Shown here piece by piece: positions 37,132 through 44,750 of a stretch of 64,000 bases of DNA (its first letter is position 1; each line of letters begins with the position of its first letter). The position numbers and the translations under genes were made by a program. This stretch comes from Niveibacterium sp. 24ML (GTDB lineage: Bacteria > Pseudomonadota > Gammaproteobacteria > Burkholderiales > Rhodocyclaceae): positions 114,138-178,137 of the forward strand of contig NZ_JAPFHA010000007.1 in assembly GCF_026586805.1 (NCBI RefSeq). The letters are read 5' to 3'. The notes below the pieces were generated by a model. That model searched no databases, had not been told where the DNA came from, and worked only from the letters and a program-made list of their open reading frames with translations.

Positions 37132-37206
37132 CGAATCGCACTCATGCACGCCAACCATTGCCTACGAAGGCTCACAGTAGAAGTGGGTGAAATACGAACA
37201 TGGTGA
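37132..37206 (+). mobile_element. Tail fragment of an IS1595-type transposase gene
   Basis: About 24 codons, ALMHANHCLRRLTVEVGEI then RTW and TGA, align without gaps with the end of the larger remnant at 40411-40590; about 44 of 60 bases are identical over 20 codons. It lies in the 511-bp gene-free stretch 36865-37375. The rest of that stretch holds the gene stump at 36861-36980 and otherwise nothing I can recognise. Confidence 0.55.
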
Positions 37207-37375
37207 GGAGAGCGATTGTTGTTCTTCATCGATGCCGCTCATGGGGTTCAAAGCCAATCGAAATCAATCCGCCTGCAATAATAATCGACCGCAACGCCAA
37301 ATCCGGCGCGGGTTTCGGGTTCTTCAAGTGCCTGCTAGCATGACCCCCTCTTTGTTTCCGTTGGAGTTGGAGCTC

Positions 37376-39214
37376 GTGGCGATCATTCTCGGCATCTCCG
37401 CCTTCTACCACGACAGTGCCGCCGCTTTGGTGCGCGATGGCGAGATCATCGCCGCCGCTCAAGAAGAGCGCTTCAGCCGCATCAAGCATGATCCGGCGTT
37501 TCCGGCCCAGAGTATCCGTTACTGTCTGGCGGCCGCCGGGGTGACGCTGGCCGAGGTCAGCGATGTGGTGTTTTATGACAAGCCGCTGCTCAAGTTCGAA
37601 CGGCTGCTGGAGAGCTACATGGCCAGCGCACCGCGCGGCTTTGGCTCTTTTGTGCGGGCGATGCCGGTCTGGCTGACCGAGAAGCTCTACCTCAAAAGTC
37701 TGCTGCGCAAAGAGCTGGCCCGGCTGTCTGGGCTCGACAAGCGGTCGCTGCCGCCACTGCGCTTTAGCGAACACCATCAGTCTCATGCTGCTTCGGCGTT
37801 TTTTCCCAGCCCTTTTGAACGGGCGGCGGTGCTCTGCCTTGATGGGGTGGGCGAGTGGGCTACCAGCTCGGCGTGGCTCGGTGAGGGCAATCGACTCTCG
37901 CCGCTGTGGGAGATCCAGTTTCCCCATTCGTTGGGGCTGCTCTATTCCGCCTTTACCTATTGCTGCGGTTTTCGGGTTAACTCGGGCGAATACAAGCTGA
38001 TGGGGCTGGCACCCTATGGCGAGCCCCGTTACGCCGACCTGATCCGTCGCCATCTGATTGATATCAAAGAAGACGGCAGCTTTCGTCTGGATCTGAGCTA
38101 CTTCAATTACGTCACCGGCGACACCATGACCAACGCGCGCTTTGCGGCGTTGTTTGGCGGCCCACCGCGTCAGCCTGAAGCGCCCTTGACCCAGAAAGAG
38201 ATGGATCTGGCCCGTTCCATCCAGCTGGTGACCGAGGAGATTGTGCTCAAGCTGGCGGCCAGCCTGAAAGCAGAAACCGGCGCTGACTATCTCTGTCTGG
38301 CCGGCGGTGTGGCCCTTAACTGTGTGGCCAATGGCCGGCTGCTGCGCGAAGGCCCGTTTCGCGATATCTGGATCCAACCAGCCGCTGGTGACGCGGGCGG
38401 GGCGCTGGGCGCCGCGCTGGCCTGTCACTATCAGCTGCATGATCAGGCGCGTGCAGCAACCAGCGTTGACCGTCAGCACGGCAGCTATCTTGGCCCGGCG
38501 TATGACGACGCTGCCATTGCCGCGGCGTTGCATGACTGGCAGGTGCCAGCAGAACGGCTGGAGGACGATGCGCTCTTTGCCGACGCTGCCGCTGCGCTCG
38601 CTGCTGGCGCCGTCATTGGCTGGTTTCAGGGGCGCATGGAGTTTGGGCCACGCGCCTTGGGCAACCGCTCGATTCTCGGCGATCCGCGCAGCCCGACCAT
38701 GCAGGCGCAGATGAACCTCAAGATCAAGGAGCGTGAGTCATTCCGCCCCTTTGCGCCGGCAGTGCTGGCCGAGGCGGTGAGCGACTGGTTTGCCCTAGAG
38801 CGGCCAAGTCCCTACATGCTGCTGGTGGCACCCGTCGCTGCCGACAAGCAGCTCGCCGACCCAGACGGAGAAGCACTGTTTGGCCTTGATCGTCTCAACC
38901 GGCCGAGGTCATTGGTGCCGGCAATCACCCATGTCGATTACTCGGCGCGGGTGCAGACCATTCACGCCGATACCAACCCGCGCTTTCATCGTCTGATCAG
39001 CACCTTTGCCGCTCAGGGCGGGGTGCCGCTGGTGATCAACACCTCGTTTAACGTGCGTGGCGAACCGCCAGTCTGCAGTCCTACCGATGCGATCCGCTGT
39101 TTTCTGGCCACGGCCATGGATCAGCTGGTGATCGGTAACTACCGCCTGCTGAAGAGTGCTATGCCCGCAGACGCCATCGCCCGCGCCCGGGCCGTTGAAT
39201 TTGCCCCGGACTGA
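37376..39214 (+). CDS. NodU/CmcH-type carbamoyltransferase
   Basis: The 612-residue product starts (GTG) VAIILGISAFYHDSAAAL. It has the N-terminal ASKHA domain (EEHHQSH-like SEHHQSHAASAFF, CLDGVGEWAT, GEYKLMGLAPYG, LCLAGGVALNCVANG). The C-terminal carbamoyl-phosphate domain has GRMEFGPRALGNRSIL and NTSFNVRGEPPVCSP. It transfers carbamoyl from carbamoyl phosphate via carbamoyl-AMP to a hydroxyl of a sugar or small molecule. The GTG at 37376 has GGAGTTGGAG upstream; an in-frame ATG twelve codons earlier is less likely. Confidence 0.93.
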   Translation: MAIILGISAFYHDSAAALVRDGEIIAAAQEERFSRIKHDPAFPAQSIRYCLAAAGVTLAEVSDVVFYDKPLLKFERLLESYMASAPRGFGSFVRAMPVWLTEKLYLKSLLRKELARLSGLDKRSLPPLRFSEHHQSHAASAFFPSPFERAAVLCLDGVGEWATSSAWLGEGNRLSPLWEIQFPHSLGLLYSAFTYCCGFRVNSGEYKLMGLAPYGEPRYADLIRRHLIDIKEDGSFRLDLSYFNYVTGDTMTNARFAALFGGPPRQPEAPLTQKEMDLARSIQLVTEEIVLKLAASLKAETGADYLCLAGGVALNCVANGRLLREGPFRDIWIQPAAGDAGGALGAALACHYQLHDQARAATSVDRQHGSYLGPAYDDAAIAAALHDWQVPAERLEDDALFADAAAALAAGAVIGWFQGRMEFGPRALGNRSILGDPRSPTMQAQMNLKIKERESFRPFAPAVLAEAVSDWFALERPSPYMLLVAPVAADKQLADPDGEALFGLDRLNRPRSLVPAITHVDYSARVQTIHADTNPRFHRLISTFAAQGGVPLVINTSFNVRGEPPVCSPTDAIRCFLATAMDQLVIGNYRLLKSAMPADAIARARAVEFAPD

Positions 39215-39219
39215 CCCAC

Positions 39220-39624
39220 ATGCAACAGATCGCCCGTGATGATGTAAAGAAACTGCGCCAGTTCGGATTGGGGCTGGCCGCCGTGATCTGGCTGTTTTTC
39301 TTCCTGCTGTTGCCCTGGTGGTTCGGCCATGAGCGTCACCCCTGGCCCCATCTGGTGGCTGCAGTGATTGCCGCTGTCGCCTTGCTGCGGCCGCTACTTA
39401 TCCACCCCCTGTTTGTTGGCTGGACGTGGATCGCGCGGCCGCTGGCCTGGTTTAACACCCGATTGATCCTTGGGGTGGTGTTCTTTCTACTGCTGCTGCC
39501 GCTGGGTGGCTGGTTGTTCTGGCGCGGCAAACTGCACTTCAAGGCCGGCTTTGACGCGACGGCAACCAGTTACAAGGTGCGGCGTAGCGGCTTTGACCCT
39601 AAACAGATGGAGCATCCGTTCTGA
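39220..39624 (+). CDS. SxtJ-family small membrane protein
   Basis: The 134-residue product has an N-terminal segment and about three hydrophobic stretches (LAAVIWLFFFLLLPWWF, LVAAVIAAVALLRPLL, LILGVVFFLLLLPLGGWLF). The basic C-terminus has SYKVRRSGFDP. The pattern matches SxtJ-like proteins, which often follow NodU-type carbamoyltransferases in surface-sugar and saxitoxin-type loci. Function is unknown. It starts 5 nt after the carbamoyltransferase stop. Confidence 0.8.
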   Translation: MQQIARDDVKKLRQFGLGLAAVIWLFFFLLLPWWFGHERHPWPHLVAAVIAAVALLRPLLIHPLFVGWTWIARPLAWFNTRLILGVVFFLLLLPLGGWLFWRGKLHFKAGFDATATSYKVRRSGFDPKQMEHPF

Positions 39625-39723
39625 GGCTCTATCGAACCGCTGATTCATTCGCTCATCGGCGCGCGGCCGGTGACATGCCTTTGGGATAATGGCGACAGCC
39701 CAGCCACGACGAGACCTCACCGC

Positions 39724-39940
39724 ATGCGATCGAGCTTGTCCGATCTGGAGTACGCGGCCAAGAAGATGCAGACGCGGCGCGACCGTTTCCCGGCCGAGAT
39801 TGATGCCGCGACGCCGTGACGCCGTGGTCGGCGCTGGCGGCCGAGATTGAGCCGTTCTACCCTAAGGGAGAAGGCCGTGTGCGACCGCCGGTCGGCGTGG
39901 TGCGGATGCTGCGGATGTGCGTGGCGCAGCAGTGCTTCGG
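39724..39940 (+). mobile_element. IS5-family transposase remnant, frameshifted and truncated
   Basis: The frame starts MRSSLSDLEYAAKKMQTRR, an IS5-type N-terminus. It stops early because ACGCCGTG is duplicated in tandem (39811-39818 and 39819-39826). Removing one copy restores AATPWSALAAEIEPFYPKG and then RPPVGVVRMLRMCVAQQCFG. At about 39941 the sequence switches to the ISAs1 remnant. It is therefore doubly dead. The 100 bp before it (39625-39723) may hold an IS end but I see no gene. Confidence 0.8.
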
Positions 39941-40400
39941 GTTCTCGGGTGCATGATCGCGACGCACGACCCAGGCGTCCTCGCGCAAGGCCACATCCAG
40001 ACGCCAGTGCAGGTCGTTCTCCACGGCCCAATGCCTAGGTACCATCCCGGCGCACGACTCGGTGTCCAGCTCGGCCGAGCTGATGTAGTAGCGCTGCTCG
40101 ATGCGTCGGGCCTGTCCGTTTACTATGCGCAACGAGAGCACCCGGCCGCGGCTGCGGTAGTCGGTTCCGCGTTGTGCGTCAACGTGCCCGGTGTTGGAGA
40201 GCACCTGCGCGATTTGCTGTGTCTGACGTCCGTGGCCGGTGGTGTTCGACTCACGGGCCACCGTGTCGGGCTGATCGGCAAAGGCATCCTCGAGCGGCTC
40301 GCGCAAGCGCGGCTGGTTGCCGTTGACCGCCAGCAGGTGGTCGGCGCCGCGCTGGCGGATTTGGCGGGCGATCTGATGCAGGGCGATTTTAAGACCGCCT
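39941..40400 (-). mobile_element. ISAs1-family transposase remnant (C-terminal part)
   Basis: On the minus strand the frame reads LHQIARQIRQRGADHLLAV near its start and HWAVENDLHWRLDVALRED then DHAPEN near its end. These are hallmarks of ISAs1/H-repeat transposases. The N-terminal half is missing, and after APEN the frame runs into the IS5 remnant. ISAs1 was first named from Aeromonas; that alone does not fix the donor. Confidence 0.8.
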
Positions 40401-40410
40401 TGGCGGGGAC

Positions 40411-40590
40411 GTAGCACGCTTTTGTTTTGACTTCGCCAAGTGCGCGCATCGCTACCTGGCGGAGGTACAGTGCCAATTCAACCGCCTTGCCGATCTGGCC
40501 GCCCCGGTACCACGGCTGGCCGTAGCCTTCATGCGCGCCAAGCCATGCCCGAGAAGGCTCAACGTCGATGTGGCTGGCGTACGAACATAG
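40411..40590 (+). mobile_element. IS1595-family transposase remnant (C-terminal part)
   Basis: The frame reads FDFAKCAHRYLAEVQCQFNR and then LAVAFMRAKPCPRRLNVDVA, ending VRT and TAG at 40588-40590. FxKxAHRYLAExxxRFNR is the C-terminal signature of IS1595 (ISXO2-like) transposases. The 5' part is absent. A second, diverged copy of its last 24 codons lies at 37132-37206 in the same orientation, so the two flank the carbamoyltransferase segment. Confidence 0.75.
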
Positions 40591-40640
40591 TCAGGACCTA
40601 TTGAATCTTCACTTCGACGCAACCAGCACAAGGGCAACGG

Positions 40641-41564
40641 ATGACAGCGCAGGTGGATGTCGCGATTCTGACTCGCAGCCGCGGCAGGTATGTCGCCAAC
40701 GCCCTGCGCTTGGTGTTGCCGCAGATAGTGGGCAATGAACGGGCGGGGGTGGTGGTGATCGACATTGACTGCACCGACGACACCGCTACCCAGGTGGCCC
40801 AACTGCAGCAGCAATGGCCGTTGTTGTGTTATGAGCGCTGCGCGGAACTGGGGCCGGGCCAGTCCTGCAACCATGAGCTGGCGACAACCCTAGCTCCTTG
40901 GCTGGCCATTCTGGACGATGACGCCGAGCCTATCGCCGACGGGGTGTCCCAAGTGCTGCGGTTGATCGACGACGACCAGTTCAATGCCTTAGGCGGGCTC
41001 TACGCCGCCTGCTTCGCCGAAAGGCTGCAACCCTGGTTCCATGGCCGCTGTGAGAGCAACGACAGTCTTGTGCCGGCGGGCGAGCAGTTCCGAATGACCA
41101 AGGGCTGTCTTTCCAGTGGCATCGCCGCCTATCGGGTCGAAATGCTGCGTCAGGCGGGTGGCTTGCCGGTGCGGTTCGGCATGCGCTGCGGTCAGGTCGG
41201 CTATGGCGAGGAGCCCCCCGCCCGGCAGCAGATTGCGATGCGCGGGGCGCGGTTGGGGGTTGGCCGGCGCTGTAGCGTGCACCAGCTGGTGCCACAGCGC
41301 AAACAGCGCAGGCAGTGGACGCGGCGGTGTCAGTTCGCCATCGGCCGCGATTTTTGGCTGATTCTTGACAAGCCCGCGCACTGGCCGTTGCAACGCCACT
41401 GTCTGCGCCTGGAGCTGGCGAACAGCTGGCGCCAGACCGGCACGGCGCTGAGCGGGGTTGGTAGCGGCCAAGGTTGGCAGAACCTGCTTGCCGAGAATGC
41501 GCGCTGGTCGCGGTTGGCTGGGTTGTGGTGCGGCTCTCGCAATTCGCAGCAGGAGCATCGGTGA
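40641..41564 (+). CDS. Family 2 glycosyltransferase
   Basis: The 307-residue GT-A-like protein has the start AQVDVAILTRSRGRYVANAL, the CNHELATTLAPWLAILDDDA stretch containing the D-x-D metal site (about residue 94) and TKGCLSSGIAAYRVEML. The C-terminal 90 residues are basic and less conserved. It would transfer a sugar during assembly of the island's glycan. It shares one base with the next gene (TGATG). Confidence 0.75.
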   Translation: MTAQVDVAILTRSRGRYVANALRLVLPQIVGNERAGVVVIDIDCTDDTATQVAQLQQQWPLLCYERCAELGPGQSCNHELATTLAPWLAILDDDAEPIADGVSQVLRLIDDDQFNALGGLYAACFAERLQPWFHGRCESNDSLVPAGEQFRMTKGCLSSGIAAYRVEMLRQAGGLPVRFGMRCGQVGYGEEPPARQQIAMRGARLGVGRRCSVHQLVPQRKQRRQWTRRCQFAIGRDFWLILDKPAHWPLQRHCLRLELANSWRQTGTALSGVGSGQGWQNLLAENARWSRLAGLWCGSRNSQQEHR

Positions 41565-43417
41565 TGACGACCACCCCAAAACGCTTGCTGATCTACATCG
41601 CCGAGCCGTACTTGTTGGACTACTTTCAGGAGGTGGTGGAGGCCCTGGCCGACCTGCCGGGGTTGCAACTGGAGCGGGCCGCTCCGTTTCACTGTGACGA
41701 CAGCGCTATTCGCCTGCTGCTACGTCAGCAGGTGGCGGCTGAGCAGTGCGATCTGGTATGGACCACCGCTGAGCTGCTGCCGTGGATGCCAGCCGAAGCC
41801 CAGCGGATCGCCAGTTTTCACCATGCCGGCTACGGCGAGCATCGCTTTCTGCTTCATCCGGGGGTGCTGGACCACGCCGATCTGTTGTTTTGCGCCAGTT
41901 ACCGCCCCTCGGCCGTGCTGGCAGACTGCGATGGCTACCGGCCGCTGGTAGCGCGCGGGCGACAGACGCCCCTGCGGGTGGTGCCCGTTGGCTACCCCAA
42001 GCTGGATCGCACCATGGCGGCGGTGGCCGCCCGACCGGCGGGCAAGTCGGTGCTCATTGCGCTGTCGACCCTGGCCGATAACCCCTACGCCATCGACCAA
42101 CCGCTGCGCGCCTGCATCGAGCGGCTGCTGGCGGTCGGTGAGCAGGTGATCCTGCGCCCCTTTCCGCGCGATATCGTGCAGGAGCCGCTGATCCGCCAAC
42201 TGCTCGTTGACTACGGTGATCATCCCGGTTTTGCGCTGAGCGAAGGCTCCTATCTGCCCGCCTTTGCCGCCGCCCGCGTGATGCTGTTCTTTGGCCGGCC
42301 AGATGCCACCACCGCCTTTACCTTCAGCTACAGCAGCCTGCGCCCCTGTCTGTTCTATCAGCCGCAGGCTGCGCAGGGTGGCGAGCCGCACCCCTTGGGG
42401 CTTGCACTGGGCGATGGCGAGGCGCTGGCCGAGCAGGCGCTGACCATAGAGCCCGGGCGGTGGCGGGTGCGGCTGACGCAGGCGCGGGCCGAGGCGCTGG
42501 CCTACGTCGGCACCAGTGCCGCACGGCTGCGTCAGGTGGTAGGCGCGCTGCTGGCGGGGCAACCGCTGGCTGACAGCTACAGCTATCACCGCCAGCCAGG
42601 CGATGGGGAGCTGGCGCTTGCCACCCTGCAGCGGCTTGAGGCCGAGGTGGGTGGGGGCAGCAGCTACCTGCTGATGGCCCACTTGCAACGCTGGCTGGCG
42701 TCAAACCGTAGTGGGGCGAGTGATACGGAGTTGATGGCGCTCTGTCAGTTGCTGACTGGACCGCTGGGCGCCGGACCGGCCCAGATCCTGCTGCAGGCGC
42801 TGGTGGCGGTTGGGCCGCTCTTGCAGGCACGGCTGACAGAGGCTCAGTGGCGTCCATTGTGGGCCCTGGCCGAGGCGCGCTATCAGCAGCAACCTGTGCC
42901 GGCGCCATGGTTGCGGCTGTCGCTGCTGCGCTTACGGCTGCTGGCGAACGATGAACCGGGCAGCGCGGTGCTGGCTGCTCAATTGCTCGTTTGTGGCGAC
43001 AGTGCGGTGCTTCATGCCCTGGCGGACTACTACCAGCCACGCGATGCCAGCCCTTATCAGGGGGCCTGCGCCGCCTTTGTTGCCCACAGCGGCCTGTGGC
43101 AGCTCGATCTGCTGCAGCAGTGGGCGGCGCGGGCAGGCGGTTATGATCTCTTTGGTGACGGCCGCGCCAGCCGCATGCTGCTCGCGTACCTGAAGCAGCA
43201 GCAGTGGCCGCTACCGCAACGGGTGTGGGCCGATGAGCCGGCGGCAGAGCTGTTTGACGGCGTGCCGGTGTCCCGTCTGGACGGCGCTGCAGCCACCAGC
43301 GTGAAGCTGCCGCTGCTGATCGCCTCGCCGGAGTTTGCCGCGCCGATCCGTCAGCGGCTGCTGGCGCTGGGGGTAGCGCCAGCGCTACTCATTGACCTGG
43401 CGACGAAGGGTGGCTAG
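41564..43417 (+). CDS. CDP-glycerol glycerophosphotransferase-like GT-B protein with helical extension
   Basis: The 617-residue product resembles TagF/CDP-glycerol transferases over residues 1-330. It has FHHAGYGEHRFLLHPGVLDHADLL, then VVPVGYPKLDRTM, LRPFPRDIVQEP and TFSYSSLRPCLFY, where that family has its RPHP and SDYS-like motifs. The remaining ~290 residues are Leu/Gln-rich helical repeats of unknown role. It may add a glycerol-phosphate or sugar unit. It converges on the next operon, and both stop codons share the palindrome CTAG (43414-43417). Confidence 0.6.
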   Translation: MTTTPKRLLIYIAEPYLLDYFQEVVEALADLPGLQLERAAPFHCDDSAIRLLLRQQVAAEQCDLVWTTAELLPWMPAEAQRIASFHHAGYGEHRFLLHPGVLDHADLLFCASYRPSAVLADCDGYRPLVARGRQTPLRVVPVGYPKLDRTMAAVAARPAGKSVLIALSTLADNPYAIDQPLRACIERLLAVGEQVILRPFPRDIVQEPLIRQLLVDYGDHPGFALSEGSYLPAFAAARVMLFFGRPDATTAFTFSYSSLRPCLFYQPQAAQGGEPHPLGLALGDGEALAEQALTIEPGRWRVRLTQARAEALAYVGTSAARLRQVVGALLAGQPLADSYSYHRQPGDGELALATLQRLEAEVGGGSSYLLMAHLQRWLASNRSGASDTELMALCQLLTGPLGAGPAQILLQALVAVGPLLQARLTEAQWRPLWALAEARYQQQPVPAPWLRLSLLRLRLLANDEPGSAVLAAQLLVCGDSAVLHALADYYQPRDASPYQGACAAFVAHSGLWQLDLLQQWAARAGGYDLFGDGRASRMLLAYLKQQQWPLPQRVWADEPAAELFDGVPVSRLDGAAATSVKLPLLIASPEFAAPIRQRLLALGVAPALLIDLATKGG

Positions 43418-44142
43418 CTGAAAAACAACCGCTGATAGAGCGCCAGATCGCTCTCGGCGTCGACTTCCCCCCAGGGGTCGGCGTAGGGGCAGACAGTGAT
43501 GGCTGGCTCGCCCTGCTGCAGCAAGCGTTTGAGCAGCGCGGTCATGTCCAGCCGGTCCCAGCTAGCGCCATCCAGCTGCTGTTGCAGCCGCTCAACTACC
43601 GCCCAGCTGGCCGGGGTAAAGCGCAGCAGCCCCATGTACTGCCCCCGGATCTCGGCGGTGGATGCGGCCCGGCCGCCAATGGTCAGCAGCCGTTGATGCC
43701 GGTCGTAGCTGAAGGTCTCGGCATCGCTCAGCGGATCGGCAAAGCGCTGCTGCCACAGTGACAGCCAGTTCTGATCAAAGGTGATGGCCAGCTCGGCGTT
43801 GCTGTCGATCAGCGGGCGCACGGCGTTGCTGGTGTAGAAGATGTCGCTATAGCTGACCACGCAGGGCTGCTGGCGCAGCCAGCTGGCGGCACAGGCCAGC
43901 GAGGCCACCATGTTGGTCTCGGCCCAGCGCGGATTATGAAAAAAATGGAGGGGACGCTCGGCCAGCGCCTGCTGCTGATAGCCGGTGACCACAGCGATGT
44001 CGTCGATGCCAGCCTCGCGCAGCGCCTGCAGCTGGCGGTCGAGCAGGGCCACGCCCCCCACCTTGACCAGACATTTGGGCTGCTCGGCGGTCAGCGCCCC
44101 CATGCGGCTGCCACGGCCAGCGGCCAGAATGATCGCTTTCAC
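43414..44142 (-). CDS. CTP:phosphoglutamine cytidylyltransferase-like (Cj1416-type)
   Basis: The 242-residue nucleotidyltransferase starts MKAIILAAGRGSRMGALTAE and continues QPKCLVKVGG, as in LicC-like cytidylyltransferases. It also has VVTGYQQQAL, SYSDIFYTSNAV and PWGEVDAESDLALY. In Campylobacter jejuni the homologue joins CMP to L-glutamine phosphate, giving CDP-L-glutamine. The same three-gene order follows here (cytidylyltransferase, amidohydrolase, kinase, each with 4-nt overlap). A phosphocholine substrate is the main alternative. Confidence 0.82.
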   Translation of the reverse strand: MKAIILAAGRGSRMGALTAEQPKCLVKVGGVALLDRQLQALREAGIDDIAVVTGYQQQALAERPLHFFHNPRWAETNMVASLACAASWLRQQPCVVSYSDIFYTSNAVRPLIDSNAELAITFDQNWLSLWQQRFADPLSDAETFSYDRHQRLLTIGGRAASTAEIRGQYMGLLRFTPASWAVVERLQQQLDGASWDRLDMTALLKRLLQQGEPAITVCPYADPWGEVDAESDLALYQRLFFS

Positions 44143-44750
44143 GGATGTTCCTCGCTAAACAACTGATGAGCCCGCGCCAGCCAGAGCGGGTCGAACGGCT
44201 GGTCCCGTTCCGGATGCCACATCCACCCCTCCCACTGGCGCTGTCGATGGCGGATCGCCTCGATCTCGCCATCCACACTGGTGGCCAGCAGCCGGTAACC
44301 GGGCGGGCAGGCGGCTAGCGCCTGCTGATGGTAACTGTTGACCCTGCCGGTCAGCTCGCCCTCAAGCTGATGGTGGCAGGCGACATGCCCCTGACAGGGC
44401 TGAAGTGTGCCCCCGGCGTGGTGCGCCAGTAGCTGCATGCCACGGCAGATACCGAGCACGGGCTTGCCTCGTTCCTGCGCCCAGTCCAGCAGGGCCAGCT
44501 CCAGCTGGTCGCGCGCCGGGCAGCTGCCGATGTCGTTGCCGCCCGACAGCAGCAGGCCATCGCCGTCGACCTGCGCCAGCCAGTTGGCCAATGCTGACGG
44601 CGTCAGGCTGCAGCTGACGGCAAAGGGCAGGGCGCCGAGGGCCTGCAGCCAGTGGTTGAGGTTGAGATCGAGCGCTTCGCGCAGCTCGTCGCGGCCAGCG
44701 ACAGCGTCGACCCGCTGGGTGACGATCAGGCGCAATGGGCGGGTGCTCAT
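44139..44750 (-). CDS. Gamma-glutamyl-CDP-amidate hydrolase-like class I amidotransferase (Cj1417-type)
   Basis: The 203-residue peptidase-C26-type protein has the nucleophile elbow GICRGMQLLAHHAGG, the oxyanion segment LSGGNDIG and the His-Glu of MWHPERD. In C. jejuni this enzyme cuts glutamate off CDP-L-glutamine to leave cytidine diphosphoramidate. Overlaps of 4 nt with both neighbours indicate a single translational unit. Without the context it would be called a gamma-glutamyl hydrolase. Confidence 0.85.
   Translation of the reverse strand: MSTRPLRLIVTQRVDAVAGRDELREALDLNLNHWLQALGALPFAVSCSLTPSALANWLAQVDGDGLLLSGGNDIGSCPARDQLELALLDWAQERGKPVLGICRGMQLLAHHAGGTLQPCQGHVACHHQLEGELTGRVNSYHQQALAACPPGYRLLATSVDGEIEAIRHRQRQWEGWMWHPERDQPFDPLWLARAHQLFSEEHP

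Noticed and set aside
36861..37229. A complete 122-codon gene upstream of the Fcl-like gene
   Set aside because: Only the last ~40 residues look like protein family sequence; the rest is unrelated and overlaps the IS1595 tail fragment on the other strand.
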